Positions 11,234-20,879 of a stretch of 64,000 nt of DNA are shown one piece after another (position 1 is the first letter of the stretch; each line of letters opens with the position of its first letter). The translations under genes were made by a program, and so were the position numbers. The stretch is from NCBI GenBank assembly GCA_947561395.2, contig OX387192.1, positions 17,334,221-17,398,220 on the forward strand. The letters are read 5' to 3'. Source of the stretch: Buxus sempervirens (lineage: Eukaryota > Streptophyta > Magnoliopsida > Buxales > Buxaceae). The notes under the pieces were generated by a model. That model had not been told where the DNA came from. It worked only from the letters and a program-made list of their open reading frames with translations, and did no database searches.

Positions 11234-12268
11234 TGTTGGGTTGCTTCTTGCACATCCATGGTGGCAAATTTTATGGAATCAAAACCACTGGCCATATACT
11301 ATATGTGGTATTCATTTATCGAAATGGATTAAATCCATCACTTGCTAAACCCAACCTAACATTACGGGTCTCCACAGCGAAAGATGGGTGATTGATATCA
11401 AATGACTTCCAAGCCTTTGAGTCCGCCGGATGCATTAACAAACCATCCTTGGTACTTCCCTCATCATGCCATCGCATGTCAGAAGCTATTTTTGATGACA
11501 TAAACATCCTTTGGAGCCTTGGTTTTAGTGGGAAATAACGTAAAACCTTGGCTGGAATTTTTCTCTCACCTTCCGATTGATCTTTAACATTCTTATACCT
11601 TGAAGTGCCACATATATCACAATTCTCCTTTTTGTCAGGCTCTTTCCAGAACAACATGCAGTTTTTGGGCAAGCATCAATCTTTTCATATCTCAGACCCA
11701 ACTCTTAAATAATCTTTTTGGCTTGGTAATGGCTCCCAGGTAATTTTGATTCCTCGGGAAATGAAATTTTCAACAACTCAAGCAACTGGGTCATAGACTT
11801 GTTACTCCATGAATTTAAGCACTTCATATGAAAAAGCATCAAAATAAATGACAACACAGTCTGCGTCTTACAACCTGGGTATAATTCATGCTCATATTCA
11901 TTCATTAATTTGGAGAAGTTATTAGTATGTTCATTGTGCTGGTGTTCAGGTTCTTGCCCTTCCAAGTTTTGGTTCCCAACACCACTTGACTCTTCATTCT
12001 CGTTTTGGTTTCCAAAACCACTTGGCAATTCATGCAAGTTCTGATTCCCAAAAATATCATGTACTAAGTCTCTAATACAATCATCTCTTGTCACACTAGG
12101 CTCATTATTCCCCAAATTGTTAGTAGACACTGCTAATTGTAAAATATCTTCTCCATGATGATACCATGTCCTATAATTTTTAGCAAATCCAAGCCTCAAA
12201 ATGTGGTCTTCTACTGTATTTCGATGATGCCATAACACATTATTGCATTTGGGACACAGACACTTCAA
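11234..12268 (-). pseudogene. TNP2-like CACTA transposase, N-terminal fragment
   Basis: The first segment (12268-11705) has the transposase-associated motif: CLCPKCNNVLWHH, then GFAKNYRTWYHHGED. A linker follows, then CPKNCMLFWKEPDKK, a CxxC pair (CDICGTSRYK), and the Transposase_21 start (KVLRYFPLKPRLQRMF, MRWHDEGSTKDGLLMHPADSKAW, VRLGLASDGFNPF). Frame changes near 11690. Beyond 11316 the homology continues, with two stops, up to the chromovirus A insertion point. In related transposases several hundred more residues follow, so the catalytic part is missing here and may lie left of the window. Confidence 0.85.
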
Positions 12269-12969
12269 TTGTTCCCCAATATTGGTTCTATGATCAAATG
12301 CAAACTGAAGAAAACCCTGAACACCATCAAGGAATATATTGGTTGCCCTATTTAAGCTTGAAAATAAGAATTGTATTAGTATATCAATAAGACATATAAA
12401 ATAAAAGAGTCTAAACCAAATAAAATTTAATAGTTATATACCTCATCCAAGACTTATCCATAGGAGAGTATGTTGTTCCTCAAAGCTCTCAATTCTTTGT
12501 TGATTTGGTTGCAAATAATCCTCACTCCTTATTTCAACTAACAATTCAAGTGACTTTAATTACCATTATCAAATGTATACATTCATATTTATAGAACTTG
12601 TAATAGAAAAAAAAGGTGAAACAACTTTTAACAAAGAAAAGAATATAAGGCAACCTATAATACATAGTAGACACTAGTTTTATCTAAGCAACACAATACT
12701 AAAGGAAAGAAAATAAATATTCTAATCAGTATTGTCCATGATGAATAGTAGTTACTAGTTTTGTTGAGGATCTAATTACCATTTGGAAGTGCATGTGAGA
12801 AGCATGCCATCATTTTGTTGAGGATCTAATTACCATTAGGAAGTGCATTTGGCCTTTATATTGTTCAAAAGCCTAATTAATGGTGGTTAGGTATCAGTTG
12901 GGTTTTTCCAAAAATCCTAATTAACTTGTCACATCAATGGTCCAATTCTCAAGAAAAGAAGCAAAATGA

Positions 12970-13690
12970 AGGAGGGGCCATGCTCAGGTCACTCCACTCC
13001 ATGTGGCTGCAACCTTGCTGAGCTCAAGGTCTAGTCTCTTAAGGAGGGCTTGTCTCAAGTCCCAACCTCATCCCACTTCACATCCTCTCCAGTGCAGAGC
13101 TCTTGAGCTTTGCTTCAACGTGGCTCTCAACAGGCTGCCAACCACACTTGGCCCTCTCCTCCATAGCCAGCCTTCTCTCTCCAATGCTCTCATTGCAGCA
13201 TTAAAGAGAGCTCAGGTACATCAGAGGAGGGGTTGCATAGAACAGCAGCAACAGCAGCTCTTTTGGCCATTAAAGTGGAATTAGAACAGCTTATCATTTC
13301 CATCCTAGATGATCCTAGTGTTAGTAGGGTGATGAGGGAGGCTGGGTTCTCCAGCACCTTTGTCAAGAACAACCTAGAGGACTCTTCAGCTACTTCTGTG
13401 TTCCCTTGTTATGGAAGCTCTGGTGGTGTTTTCTCTTCTCCTTGTTCTCCTTCTCCTTCTGATAATCACAGGGAAATCCTCAACAACAGCAATTACTGGC
13501 AAACCCACCTCCTGAATCTCTCGTTTGAGCAAAACCCAGTTCTATTCCCCACTCAAAAGAAAAATTTATGCACCCCCATAATAGATTCAGCTACTGAGGG
13601 GGATATCAGATTGGTTTTGGGAGTTTTGTTGAGGAAGAAAAGAAGGAACACTGTAATCGTTGGGGATAGTTTGCCCACTAAGAGACATGT
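12970..13690 (+). pseudogene. SMXL: Captured fragment of an SMXL (SMAX1-LIKE, SMXL3/4/5-type) gene
   Basis: Reads as the double Clp-N domain of the SMXL/D53 family of strigolactone/karrikin-related repressors: [40 protein letters not shown], a Gln run, then [20 protein letters not shown] and REAGFSSTFVKNN. It continues through YWQTHLLNLSFEQNPVLF to KKRRNTVIVGDS, where homology stops. Homology begins abruptly near 12970 without the normal start. A one-base deletion in the Gln-run region (about 13265) splits the frame. It lacks the C-terminal ATPase-like region and EAR motif. Wording is closest to SMXL4/5-type proteins. It lies antisense to the transposase inside the CACTA block, which suggests capture by the transposon. 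Confidence 0.88.
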
Positions 13691-13864
13691 GTATTCATTT
13701 AACTGTTTCCCTCAAACTACATTCTTACATGTAAATTCCAATTAGAACAAAATATTTATTGTAAATACCTAAAGTGGATAAAAGGGAAAAGGAAAAAACA
13801 GGGGGGAAAATCATACGATCAAAAATAAAAAATATAAAAAAGGAAAAGGAAAAAACAGTCAGCA

Positions 13865-15672
13865 TGTGAGACATGGAAAATCAATCCAATGACTTCCTCA
13901 ATCATCACACGGGATTGTATAAAACTAAGAGTCGCCACCATTCAATTTAGGTGTGAATGGACACCAAAATATTAAATAAGCACAAAAGGCAATTTTTAGG
14001 GTAAAAATAACCCTCCTAAAAAACAACCAGAGATAGGTAGGGGGATTAGGTTATGAGTAGGGGAAGGTGTTAGGCACCCCTATTCATCCACACAAGGTGG
14101 TTGCCAGGCATTGTTCATGTTTAAATAAAGGAAAAAAAAGGCTTGCTATAAAATTCATGAAAAATCACAAAAAAGACAAAATTGTATGGTTTTTTCATAC
14201 GAATAGTCTGATTGATCCAGAATCTTCAAATATGATCATACCATTCCTAGGGTTTCATGATCAAAACAAAATTGAGATGAAATCAAATAAAATCAATTTA
14301 AAGTGAAAAATCCAAAAATCTGGCTTCAAGTCAAATTCTAGAAATCTAGAAAAATATGATTTTTATAAAATATTTCAAAATTGAACTTGAACAGTCCAGG
14401 ATATAGATAAAGCCCAAATTTCACATTAAATCCGAAAATCAAAACCAAAAATACCCATGTTGATGAAAAACACCAAAAGGGGAGAACTGAGACCGTAGGG
14501 TCTTCTCTCAATAATGAAAAACGATTTAAAAACCACATCATGAAACCCTAGAATTTATTTTCAGGCTTCTGGATCCAGATCTACCATATTGATCATGATA
14601 AATCTAGGATCCTAGCCTAAAACCACAAAAAGCACGAAAACAGTGCTGTAGGTGCAAAAGTGGTAAAAATCCAAATTTTATAAAAAAATAGGGGATCTCA
14701 TGCTATAAACATCATGGATTCATGTTATTCATTCAGATATATCATAAAAAGCATTAAAATATGATCAGGATATCCAAAGCAGCCACATCTCACAAATTAG
14801 AGCACATGGGGGTCTACCCTACGGATCCACCTGTTCTCTTTTCCCCTAGCTCTCTCTTCACGTTTTACGGCTAGAGAGGATTCTTGAGGTACTTGGAGAT
14901 AGGTTTGGTTATACAAACACAATCAAAGGCTTTATTCTAGAAGAAAAGAGAAAAACAGATATGGGGTTCTATTCTAGGGATCCACCTGTTCTCTTTTCCC
15001 ATAGCTCTCTCTTCACGTTTTATGGCTAGAGAGACTCTTGAGGTAATTAGAGGCAAGTTTTGGAATACTAGATACAAAAGATGGCCTTATTCTACAACAA
15101 TAGAGATGATCCTATTACTTCTAGAATTGAAATATGAAATAAAAGGGAAAAGGGACTTACCTGGATTGAGAAAGCAAGGCAGCAGGGGTTCCTCTTCTTC
15201 TCTTGGAGCTCTTGATTCTTCAAAATTTCGTGGCCCTCAGCTTGAGAATCTCACCTCTATTTATAGGCAAACACAGGGGCAAGGCTGGTCCAGTATTTGG
15301 CAAGATAGAATTTCAGTTTGAGTTAAATACAAGATAATGCCCATCCATAGCCAACCAAGGTGGCTTCAGCGAATAAAATACGTAATTCGCTCATTTAAAG
15401 ATATATTGGACTAAAGATAAAGCTCAGAAATCGAGAGAAGGACAAAACTCGCACGTGTCTTTAGTAACTGTAAATGAATTGCGGTCCAACTGTGACCGTA
15501 TGGTTACTACGGGCGCGCCTGACCGTAGAGAATTTTCGAGCACGACGGGCCCGTGAAGGAAATACGAGCAAAGTCTGCTTAGTCAGTTTTTATGCATTTT
15601 TGACCTGTTTTAAGCTCTAATTACATGTTTTTATTATTTTCTCATTCTGTAGTGCAATTTGGGGTGTCTACA
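13865..15672 (-). repeat. 3' LTR of Ogre 1 (1808 bp)
   Basis: Plus-strand ends are TGTGAGACATGG and TTGGGGTGTCTACA, giving TGTAGACACCCC...TGTCTCACA on the minus strand. The first ~693 bp are almost identical to 47826-48518 (one substitution, one A-run indel). The U5 contains TGGCGACTC (complement 13929-13937), the same nine bases that begin the PBS. A heptamer array lies at 15480-15569. The bases outside the LTR are cagca. Confidence 0.92.
15480..15569. repeat. 14-nt-phased heptamer array in Ogre 1 LTR
   Basis: Heptamers TGCGGTC (15480), GACCGTA (15494), TACGGGC (15508), GACCGTA (15521), a degenerate TCGAGC (about 15535), GCCCGTG (15549) and TACGAGC (15563). Spacing is 14 nt with one step of 13. 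Neighbours are complementary in turn. Confidence 0.82.
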
Positions 15673-15686
15673 GCTGCCTCCTCTTT
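15673..15686 (-). other. Polypurine tract of Ogre 1
   Basis: On the minus strand AAAGAGGAGGCAGC ends exactly at the 3' LTR start TGTAGACACC, the expected position for the plus-strand primer. The sequence 15687-16020 has no gene that I can support. Confidence 0.75.
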
Positions 15687-16020
15687 GCTGGTAATTGGAA
15701 CCAATTACAAGCAGAGAGCAAAAAGACCCACCAATTGCACTTTCTAAGATTTTTGTCTAATCAATTGCACTTTGTAAGGATTAAATGGATGATTTGAAAA
15801 AAGAATTGATTGTGGAAGATTTGGTAAGAAATCCCTCAGCTTAAGGGCCAAATCCTCCTCTCTCCTCTCACTGAGCACTTGTGGGCTATGAAGTGAGATT
15901 TGAGACAAAATTTTTAAACAAAAGTGGGTAAGGTGGCAATCCTTGCAACTTACAACTAATATGGACATTAATCTTTTGAAAAGTGTGGAGAAAATAATAA
16001 AATGTGCAATTTTTGGCTTC

Positions 16021-16124
16021 GCCCGTATTTCTATCACGGACAGATGCTGCCCGTAGTTTGTTCACAGGCGAATGGGACCGTATTGCTTTCACGGGCGTCT
16101 GATGCCCGTACTGATGTTACGGAT
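16021..16124. repeat. 14-nt-phased heptamer array upstream of gene A
   Basis: Eight alternating heptamers: GCCCGTA 16021, CACGGAC 16035, GCCCGTA 16049, CACAGGC 16063, GACCGTA 16076, CACGGGC 16090, GCCCGTA 16104, TACGGAT 16118. All steps are 14 nt except one of 13. The array ends TTACGGATTTTACT, the same ending as the array before gene B. A telo-box-like AAACCCTAA follows near 16180, in what looks like the promoter/5'-UTR region of gene A. Confidence 0.88.
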
Positions 16125-16449
16125 TTTACTCTCCTTCTTAAGACCGCGATCGCGAATTTTCTTCTTCTGCTCGCATTCAAACCCTAATTTCTCTGTGCCC
16201 GTGCTATTTTCTCCGGTCCTTGCTCTCTTCTTCTTCAACAGTGTTCGTCTTCTATCTTCGACGACCACTGATCTCCAGCGACTCTCTCATTCTCCGGCGA
16301 TCACTTGCTTCTCCGGTGAGTTTTCTTGTTTCCGGCGACCTTCAGAGCTCTTCAACCAGCGACATTGCAGCCGTCTTCCTTCTCAGGATTCCATTCGAAG
16401 CATCAATCATCCTCGAACCTCTTCTGTGGGTGAACAAATTGGAAGCAAG

Positions 16450-17528
16450 GTGTGATCTTTGTTTTCAAATTTTCCCATTTCGACTCATACAAGTAAGTGG
16501 CCGAATCCTCAAACATTTTTATATGCAGCATTCATACAAATTTTCTTTATTGTCCCCAATTTCCATGCTCACTGTTGGGAAATATGCATTCGACCAAAAA
16601 TTTTTCTGATTTGTTTCTTAGACTTGAATCTTTGCTTGGCCTTATTTTCTCCTCATGCGATTTTTTATTTGGCCGAAATTTCTCTAAGCTTCTCATGTGA
16701 CAGTAATTTTTTTCTTGATTAAACCAAATGCTTATTTTGTCTACATTGGTCTGATTTGATTTGCAATTTCTATGCCACATGAATCTCTGTTTCCACATGT
16801 AAGTAACAATCCGAATCAAGCTGGATTTTGGGGATTTTTCTGTCTATATTGAGGATCCCAAAATTTTTCAGCATTTGCTTGTTTTACTGATGCCAACTGA
16901 CAGTATTTCTCTGATTCTTGCTATGCCTATTTTCATGTGATTTTCTGCTTTGATCAGTTTACTTTTGTGTCTCTGAATGGACAAATTTGCTGGATGAATC
17001 TCCCAACTTTGAAACTTGCTTGTACTGATTTTGTGGCTTTGTATGAATTCATGTTGGACCCATGCCTGAATTTGCTTGATGAGCTTGCTTTTCCCAAACG
17101 TTTTTCTGCCAATTTACCATGTATGAACTGTATTCTTCTGGAACCATTTTTATGATTGACACATGGTTGACTTTATGTCATCTTTGTTCAAAATATGAAT
17201 TCTTCAATCACTTGAATATTCCAAGCTTTTTGCCAATTCCCTGAAATCCCACAAAATTAATAGTTTAGGGAATTAAAGCATTCTATACACAAATCAGAGT
17301 TTTTTTTTTCTTTTTCAATTTAGAAATAAACCCAGAACTTTTAAGCATAAATATATTTTCTTAATTAAATCAAAGGTGAAAGGTGAACTCCTTCCGTTGA
17401 TTTGCATTTTCTTCCATTCTCCCTTTTTCTTTTTTCCTGCAAATCAGTTAAACTTGGTTAAAATGGAAATCAAGCAATTAAAAAATTTTAACAAGAATAA
17501 TTAACCAACTCCCTGATTTGAACCGTAG
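16450..17528 (+). other. Putative 5'-UTR intron of gene A
   Basis: A donor-like AAG|GTGTGA at 16449/16450 follows a pyrimidine-rich, UTR-like stretch (about 16170-16449). An acceptor CGTAG ends at 17528, immediately before the ATG at 17529. The stretch between is T-rich and stop-filled in all frames, as expected of a plant intron. Only transcript data would settle it; the acceptor is better supported than the donor. Confidence 0.45.
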
Positions 17529-20347
17529 ATGGCTCGCCTTCGATCAGCCTCTAGGGACCCTGTAGATGAGCCTTCCTCTTCGAGGGTTAGGCGTGATCCT
17601 GCTGATGTGGCCTCGTCTTCGAGAGCCGAGAGGGATTCGGATTCTGATGTCCCTGATCTCCCTTCTGGGGATTCGCGTGAGGCGACCCCAGAGGTATACT
17701 CTAACCTTTCTGAAATTTCATATCCTTTCCAAAAATACATCCTCCTGATTCTTCAATTATTTTCTTTTAGCCAGCTGTTGAGGCTTCGGGCAGAGATAGG
17801 AGCCGTAGAGGGCGCCGCAGCGGAGGCAGAAATGGAGGCCTTGATGAGGGCCATAGAGGAGGCCGCAGAGGGGGCCGTGGCAGAGATGAGGCCAGGACCA
17901 GGGTTGAGATCCCTGAGGAGGTGGCTGCCCAGATTAGGGATACCGATCTTTTGCATGGCTTGAGGACTCATCCCTCAGTGTGTATTAGGGCGGATATCCC
18001 TTTGGAGTATCCTATGTCCCACTATAGAGGGAGCTGGGCCAGTTTCATTAGATTCTTGGGAGCCTGCAGTTCAGCCTACCGTCGGGAGTTAGGCTTATAT
18101 GGATTTGGCATGTTTATTACTATTCCGGACGTGCGCTTGGATCGGGCCCTCATTGCTGCATTGCTCGAGAGATTCTTCCCGGAGACTTTGAGCTTCCACT
18201 TCCCAGATATTGAGATTGGGATCCGGCCTTCTGATTTCACGCTCATCACCGGGATTAGGATGAACGGTTATGTTATTCCTGAGATGGCGATGCTAGAGGC
18301 TGATGAGGTTGCTGGTTATCTTGGATATATCGTGCTGCCTCCTAAGGCCTGGGATAGAAGGAGAGCGAGATTGTCTCTGACATGGTTGAGAGAGACCTTC
18401 AGGAGGAGGCAGTTTGGCCAGCTTGCTGCCAGTGACCACGTTTTCCCATATGCCTTCCGATTCCTCTTTCTGTATATGATGGGATCTTGTTTCTTCCCAG
18501 AGGACACGACTTCAGTTAGTCCTCATTTCCTGAGCTTACTGGGAGATCTTCAGCGGGCGAGGAGGTATGCCTGGGGCCCGCTTATTTTTGGCACTATTTT
18601 GGCCGGCCTTCGCCGATCAGTGAGCGGCCTCTCTACTTCCAAAGGGGCTGGAGTTGGGTGCCGATTCTTCTGGCCCTTTCTGCAGGTGAAACATCTATTT
18701 CCTTTCTTTTTCTCTTTCTCTCTCTTTTTCCCTTTTTTCCTATCTCTCCTTTTCTATTCCTCTAACTCTTTTCTTCTTTTTGCAGTTCTTTGCTAGGGTT
18801 TATATACCCTATTTCCGCCCTACCTCTACGGTGTCTGAGGAGATGTATCCCATGGCACGTAGATGGTGTCATGTAGAGCACGACTCTGAAAAGAGTCGTC
18901 CCAGGTCCGCCCAGGCCCACTTGGACAGGTTGTACCGGTCTGAGGTAATTTACTTTAATTCCTCTTCTCTCTTCTTTTCTTTTCTTCCTGAATCTTATAT
19001 CTAATATCCTGTTCCTTTTTTTAGCTGTTTGTCCCCAGGATGGAGGATATTCATGAGGTGCTGGCCCTGCATGCAGCCAGAGATGATGCATTTGTCCCTG
19101 ACCAGAAACAACAGAGATACCAGTTCTTTATTGGTCAGCTGGGTAGCATCTGGTACTGCGGCAAGCGCTTCTTCTTTCAGCATGTGGGAGAGCCGCGGAT
19201 TCCTGCCATCCCGCCAGATACTACTCCTTCCTACCCTCCTATGCCTGTTGATCCTGCCCAGTTCCTAGATTGGACTGAGGCAGAGACTTTATTAGAGGAG
19301 GGTGACTATGATGCCTGGTTCAGGCGAGCTTCAGTTGGGTGCCTCATGCCACCCATGCCTGTCCGTGGCGGAGTCACTGAGATTGGAGGGGTAGTGATTA
19401 GGGCTTATGACACTACGGTATGCCTTCTTCCTTTTCACCTTTCTATTTTCATTTGATCTTGACATTTTCTGACCCTTTCTTTTCTATTTCAGGAGGCTCA
19501 GTTGGCAGAGATCCGGTCTCGATATGCTGATCTAGAGTGCCAGCGAGATGCTGCGATCACCGAGCGGGATGCCCTTTATATTACCATTTCAGATCTCCGG
19601 GGGCAGCTAGCCAGAGCACATGGCCAGGAGGGTCCATCTGATGCACAGGACCAGGCGGGTCCATCTTACACTCAGGTTATTTTCTTCCTTTATTTCCATT
19701 CCTGCTATTATAATTGTTTATCTGGTTCTGACTGAAATTTCTTCTCTTAGTTTCAGGAGGACACAGCCGGCCCTTCTTCACCTGCTTCACCCGTGCCCAT
19801 GCATTTTCTAGATGAGGTATTTTCTGTGGCACGGGTGGAGTTCGTGACGTCTCCCAGTCCAGTAGAGGTTCCTGCAGCAGAGCCCGAGGTAGAGGCTACT
19901 GATATTGCACCTGCTGCTGAGGATGTGCCAGAGTCGGCCCCAGTAGCTGAGACTGCTCCTGTGGCATCTGCGGATGTAGATATGGATTCGGCTATGGACG
20001 CTGCTGTGGTAGAGCCTACTGTGGAGGCCGTGGTGATGGAGGAGGCTACAGTTGATCCTGTGCCTGAGGTGGATGCTGATGTACCAGGGACATCTGCTCC
20101 TGCTGGTCCTGCTATGGAGGCTATAGAGGAGACGCCTGCTGCTGCTGATCCTTCTGCGGATTCTTCCCGTATTGATTCTGATCCCGAGTCTACGGGATAT
20201 GTAGATACTTCAGGGTACGTCCTTCCTGATCATCCCATTGCTGGCCTTGTGCCTTTATATATGTGGCATGATATTCAGTCTGTTTTGAGCAGGATGACGC
20301 GTAGCACCGCCCGCAATATTGTGCGGCATGTCTTTGAGCGTAGGTGA
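17529..20347 (+). CDS. Gene A: plant mobile domain (PMD) protein, six exons, antisense inside Ogre 1
   Basis: Exons: 17529-17693, 17771-18685, 18786-18944, 19025-19417, 19493-19675, 19751-20347. All introns are short, GT-AG and phase 0, giving about 803 residues. The N-terminus is Ser/Asp-rich; exon 2 opens with an Arg/Gly-rich stretch, then the PMD (about residues 110-420) with LDRALIAALLERFFPETLSF, FHFPDIEIGIRPSDFTLITG and AWDRRRARLSLTWLRETF. Exon 5 is probably coiled coil; exon 6 is rich in Ala, Val, Glu, Asp and Pro. The TGA at 20345-20347 may be a decayed Arg codon, because the frame continues 20 codons through an RG-repeat tail to a TAG at 20405-20407. PMD proteins are known both as host proteins (MAIN/MAIL) and as passengers of Ty3/gypsy and MULE elements. 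Its job here is unknown. The intact splice pattern beside a broken gag-pro is notable. Confidence 0.8.
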
Positions 20348-20624
20348 TCTTCAGGCCGTGGTCGGGGTAGAGGACGAGGCCGTGGCCGTAGGGGCGGACC
20401 TGCATAGACAGTAGATTAAGATTTTTCATATATACTTGTATTTTTGACAAAATTGATGTAAACATTCATATATATATAAAAGAAATTTAATTTTCACTCA
20501 TTTGTGTTCTTTTCTGCTTTCTTTTTAGTATTTATTGCATGATGAATGTTAAAACAGGGACAGGTGAAGCTTAGGAAAACAAAGAAATTGAAACTGCCCA
20601 ATTTTTTGCATTTTTTTTCGGCAG

Positions 20625-20757
20625 AACCGTACTTAGACTACGAGCAGGCTATGCCCGTAATATGAACACGGGCACACTGTGCCTGTAAAGTTTTCACGGT
20701 CCCAGTCTGTCCGTATTCTTTATACGGGCGCCATATACCCGTAGTCTATTTACGGAT
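20625..20757. repeat. 14-nt-phased heptamer array upstream of gene B
   Basis: Ten heptamers at exactly 14-nt steps: AACCGTA 20625, TACGAGC 20639, GCCCGTA 20653, CACGGGC 20667, GCCTGTA 20681, CACGGTC 20695, GTCCGTA 20709, TACGGGC 20723, ACCCGTA 20737, TACGGAT 20751. Odd members are RCCCGTA-like and even members are YACGGGC-like, so each can pair with either neighbour. The array ends 24 bp before a TATA box. Confidence 0.93.
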
Positions 20758-20780
20758 TTTACTGCCTTAACGATTTTTTC

Positions 20781-20788
20781 TATATAAA
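20781..20788 (+). promoter_or_regulatory. TATA box of gene B
   Basis: TATATAAA lies about 92 bp upstream of the gene B ATG (20880), directly after the heptamer array. Spacing would place the start of transcription near 20810-20820. It drives transcription antisense to Ogre 1. Confidence 0.6.
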
Positions 20789-20879
20789 CTCATGGGGAAC
20801 GTCATTGTAACACTTTTAATAGTTTGAAAACTCCCTGAGCACGTCTTTTCACGCTTTCCTTGGCTTCTTTGGCGCTTCC

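Larger units (their letters stand above)
11234..13864 (-). mobile_element. CACTA (En/Spm-like) transposon, internal part
   Basis: This block holds the N-terminal part of a TNP2-type transposase on the minus strand and, on the plus strand, a fragment of an SMXL gene. It ends at the LTR of chromovirus A on the left and at the LTR of Ogre 1 on the right. The right terminal part of a CACTA element is at 48519-50302, and the orientations fit one element split by Ogre 1. That join is an inference. No left CACTA terminus is in the window. The stretch 12450-12970 has no gene; it contains a short local duplication (about 12757-12792 and 12809-12846). Confidence 0.75.

Noticed and set aside
12970..13690. 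A functional SMXL gene
   Set aside because: Start, C-terminal ATPase-like part and EAR motif are missing and the frame is shifted; it is a captured fragment.
14067..14306. Identical small open frames at 14067-14306 and 48029-48268 (and at 14338-14541 and 48300-48503) as a conserved gene
   Set aside because: They are identical only because both lie in near-identical LTR copies; no start context or homology.
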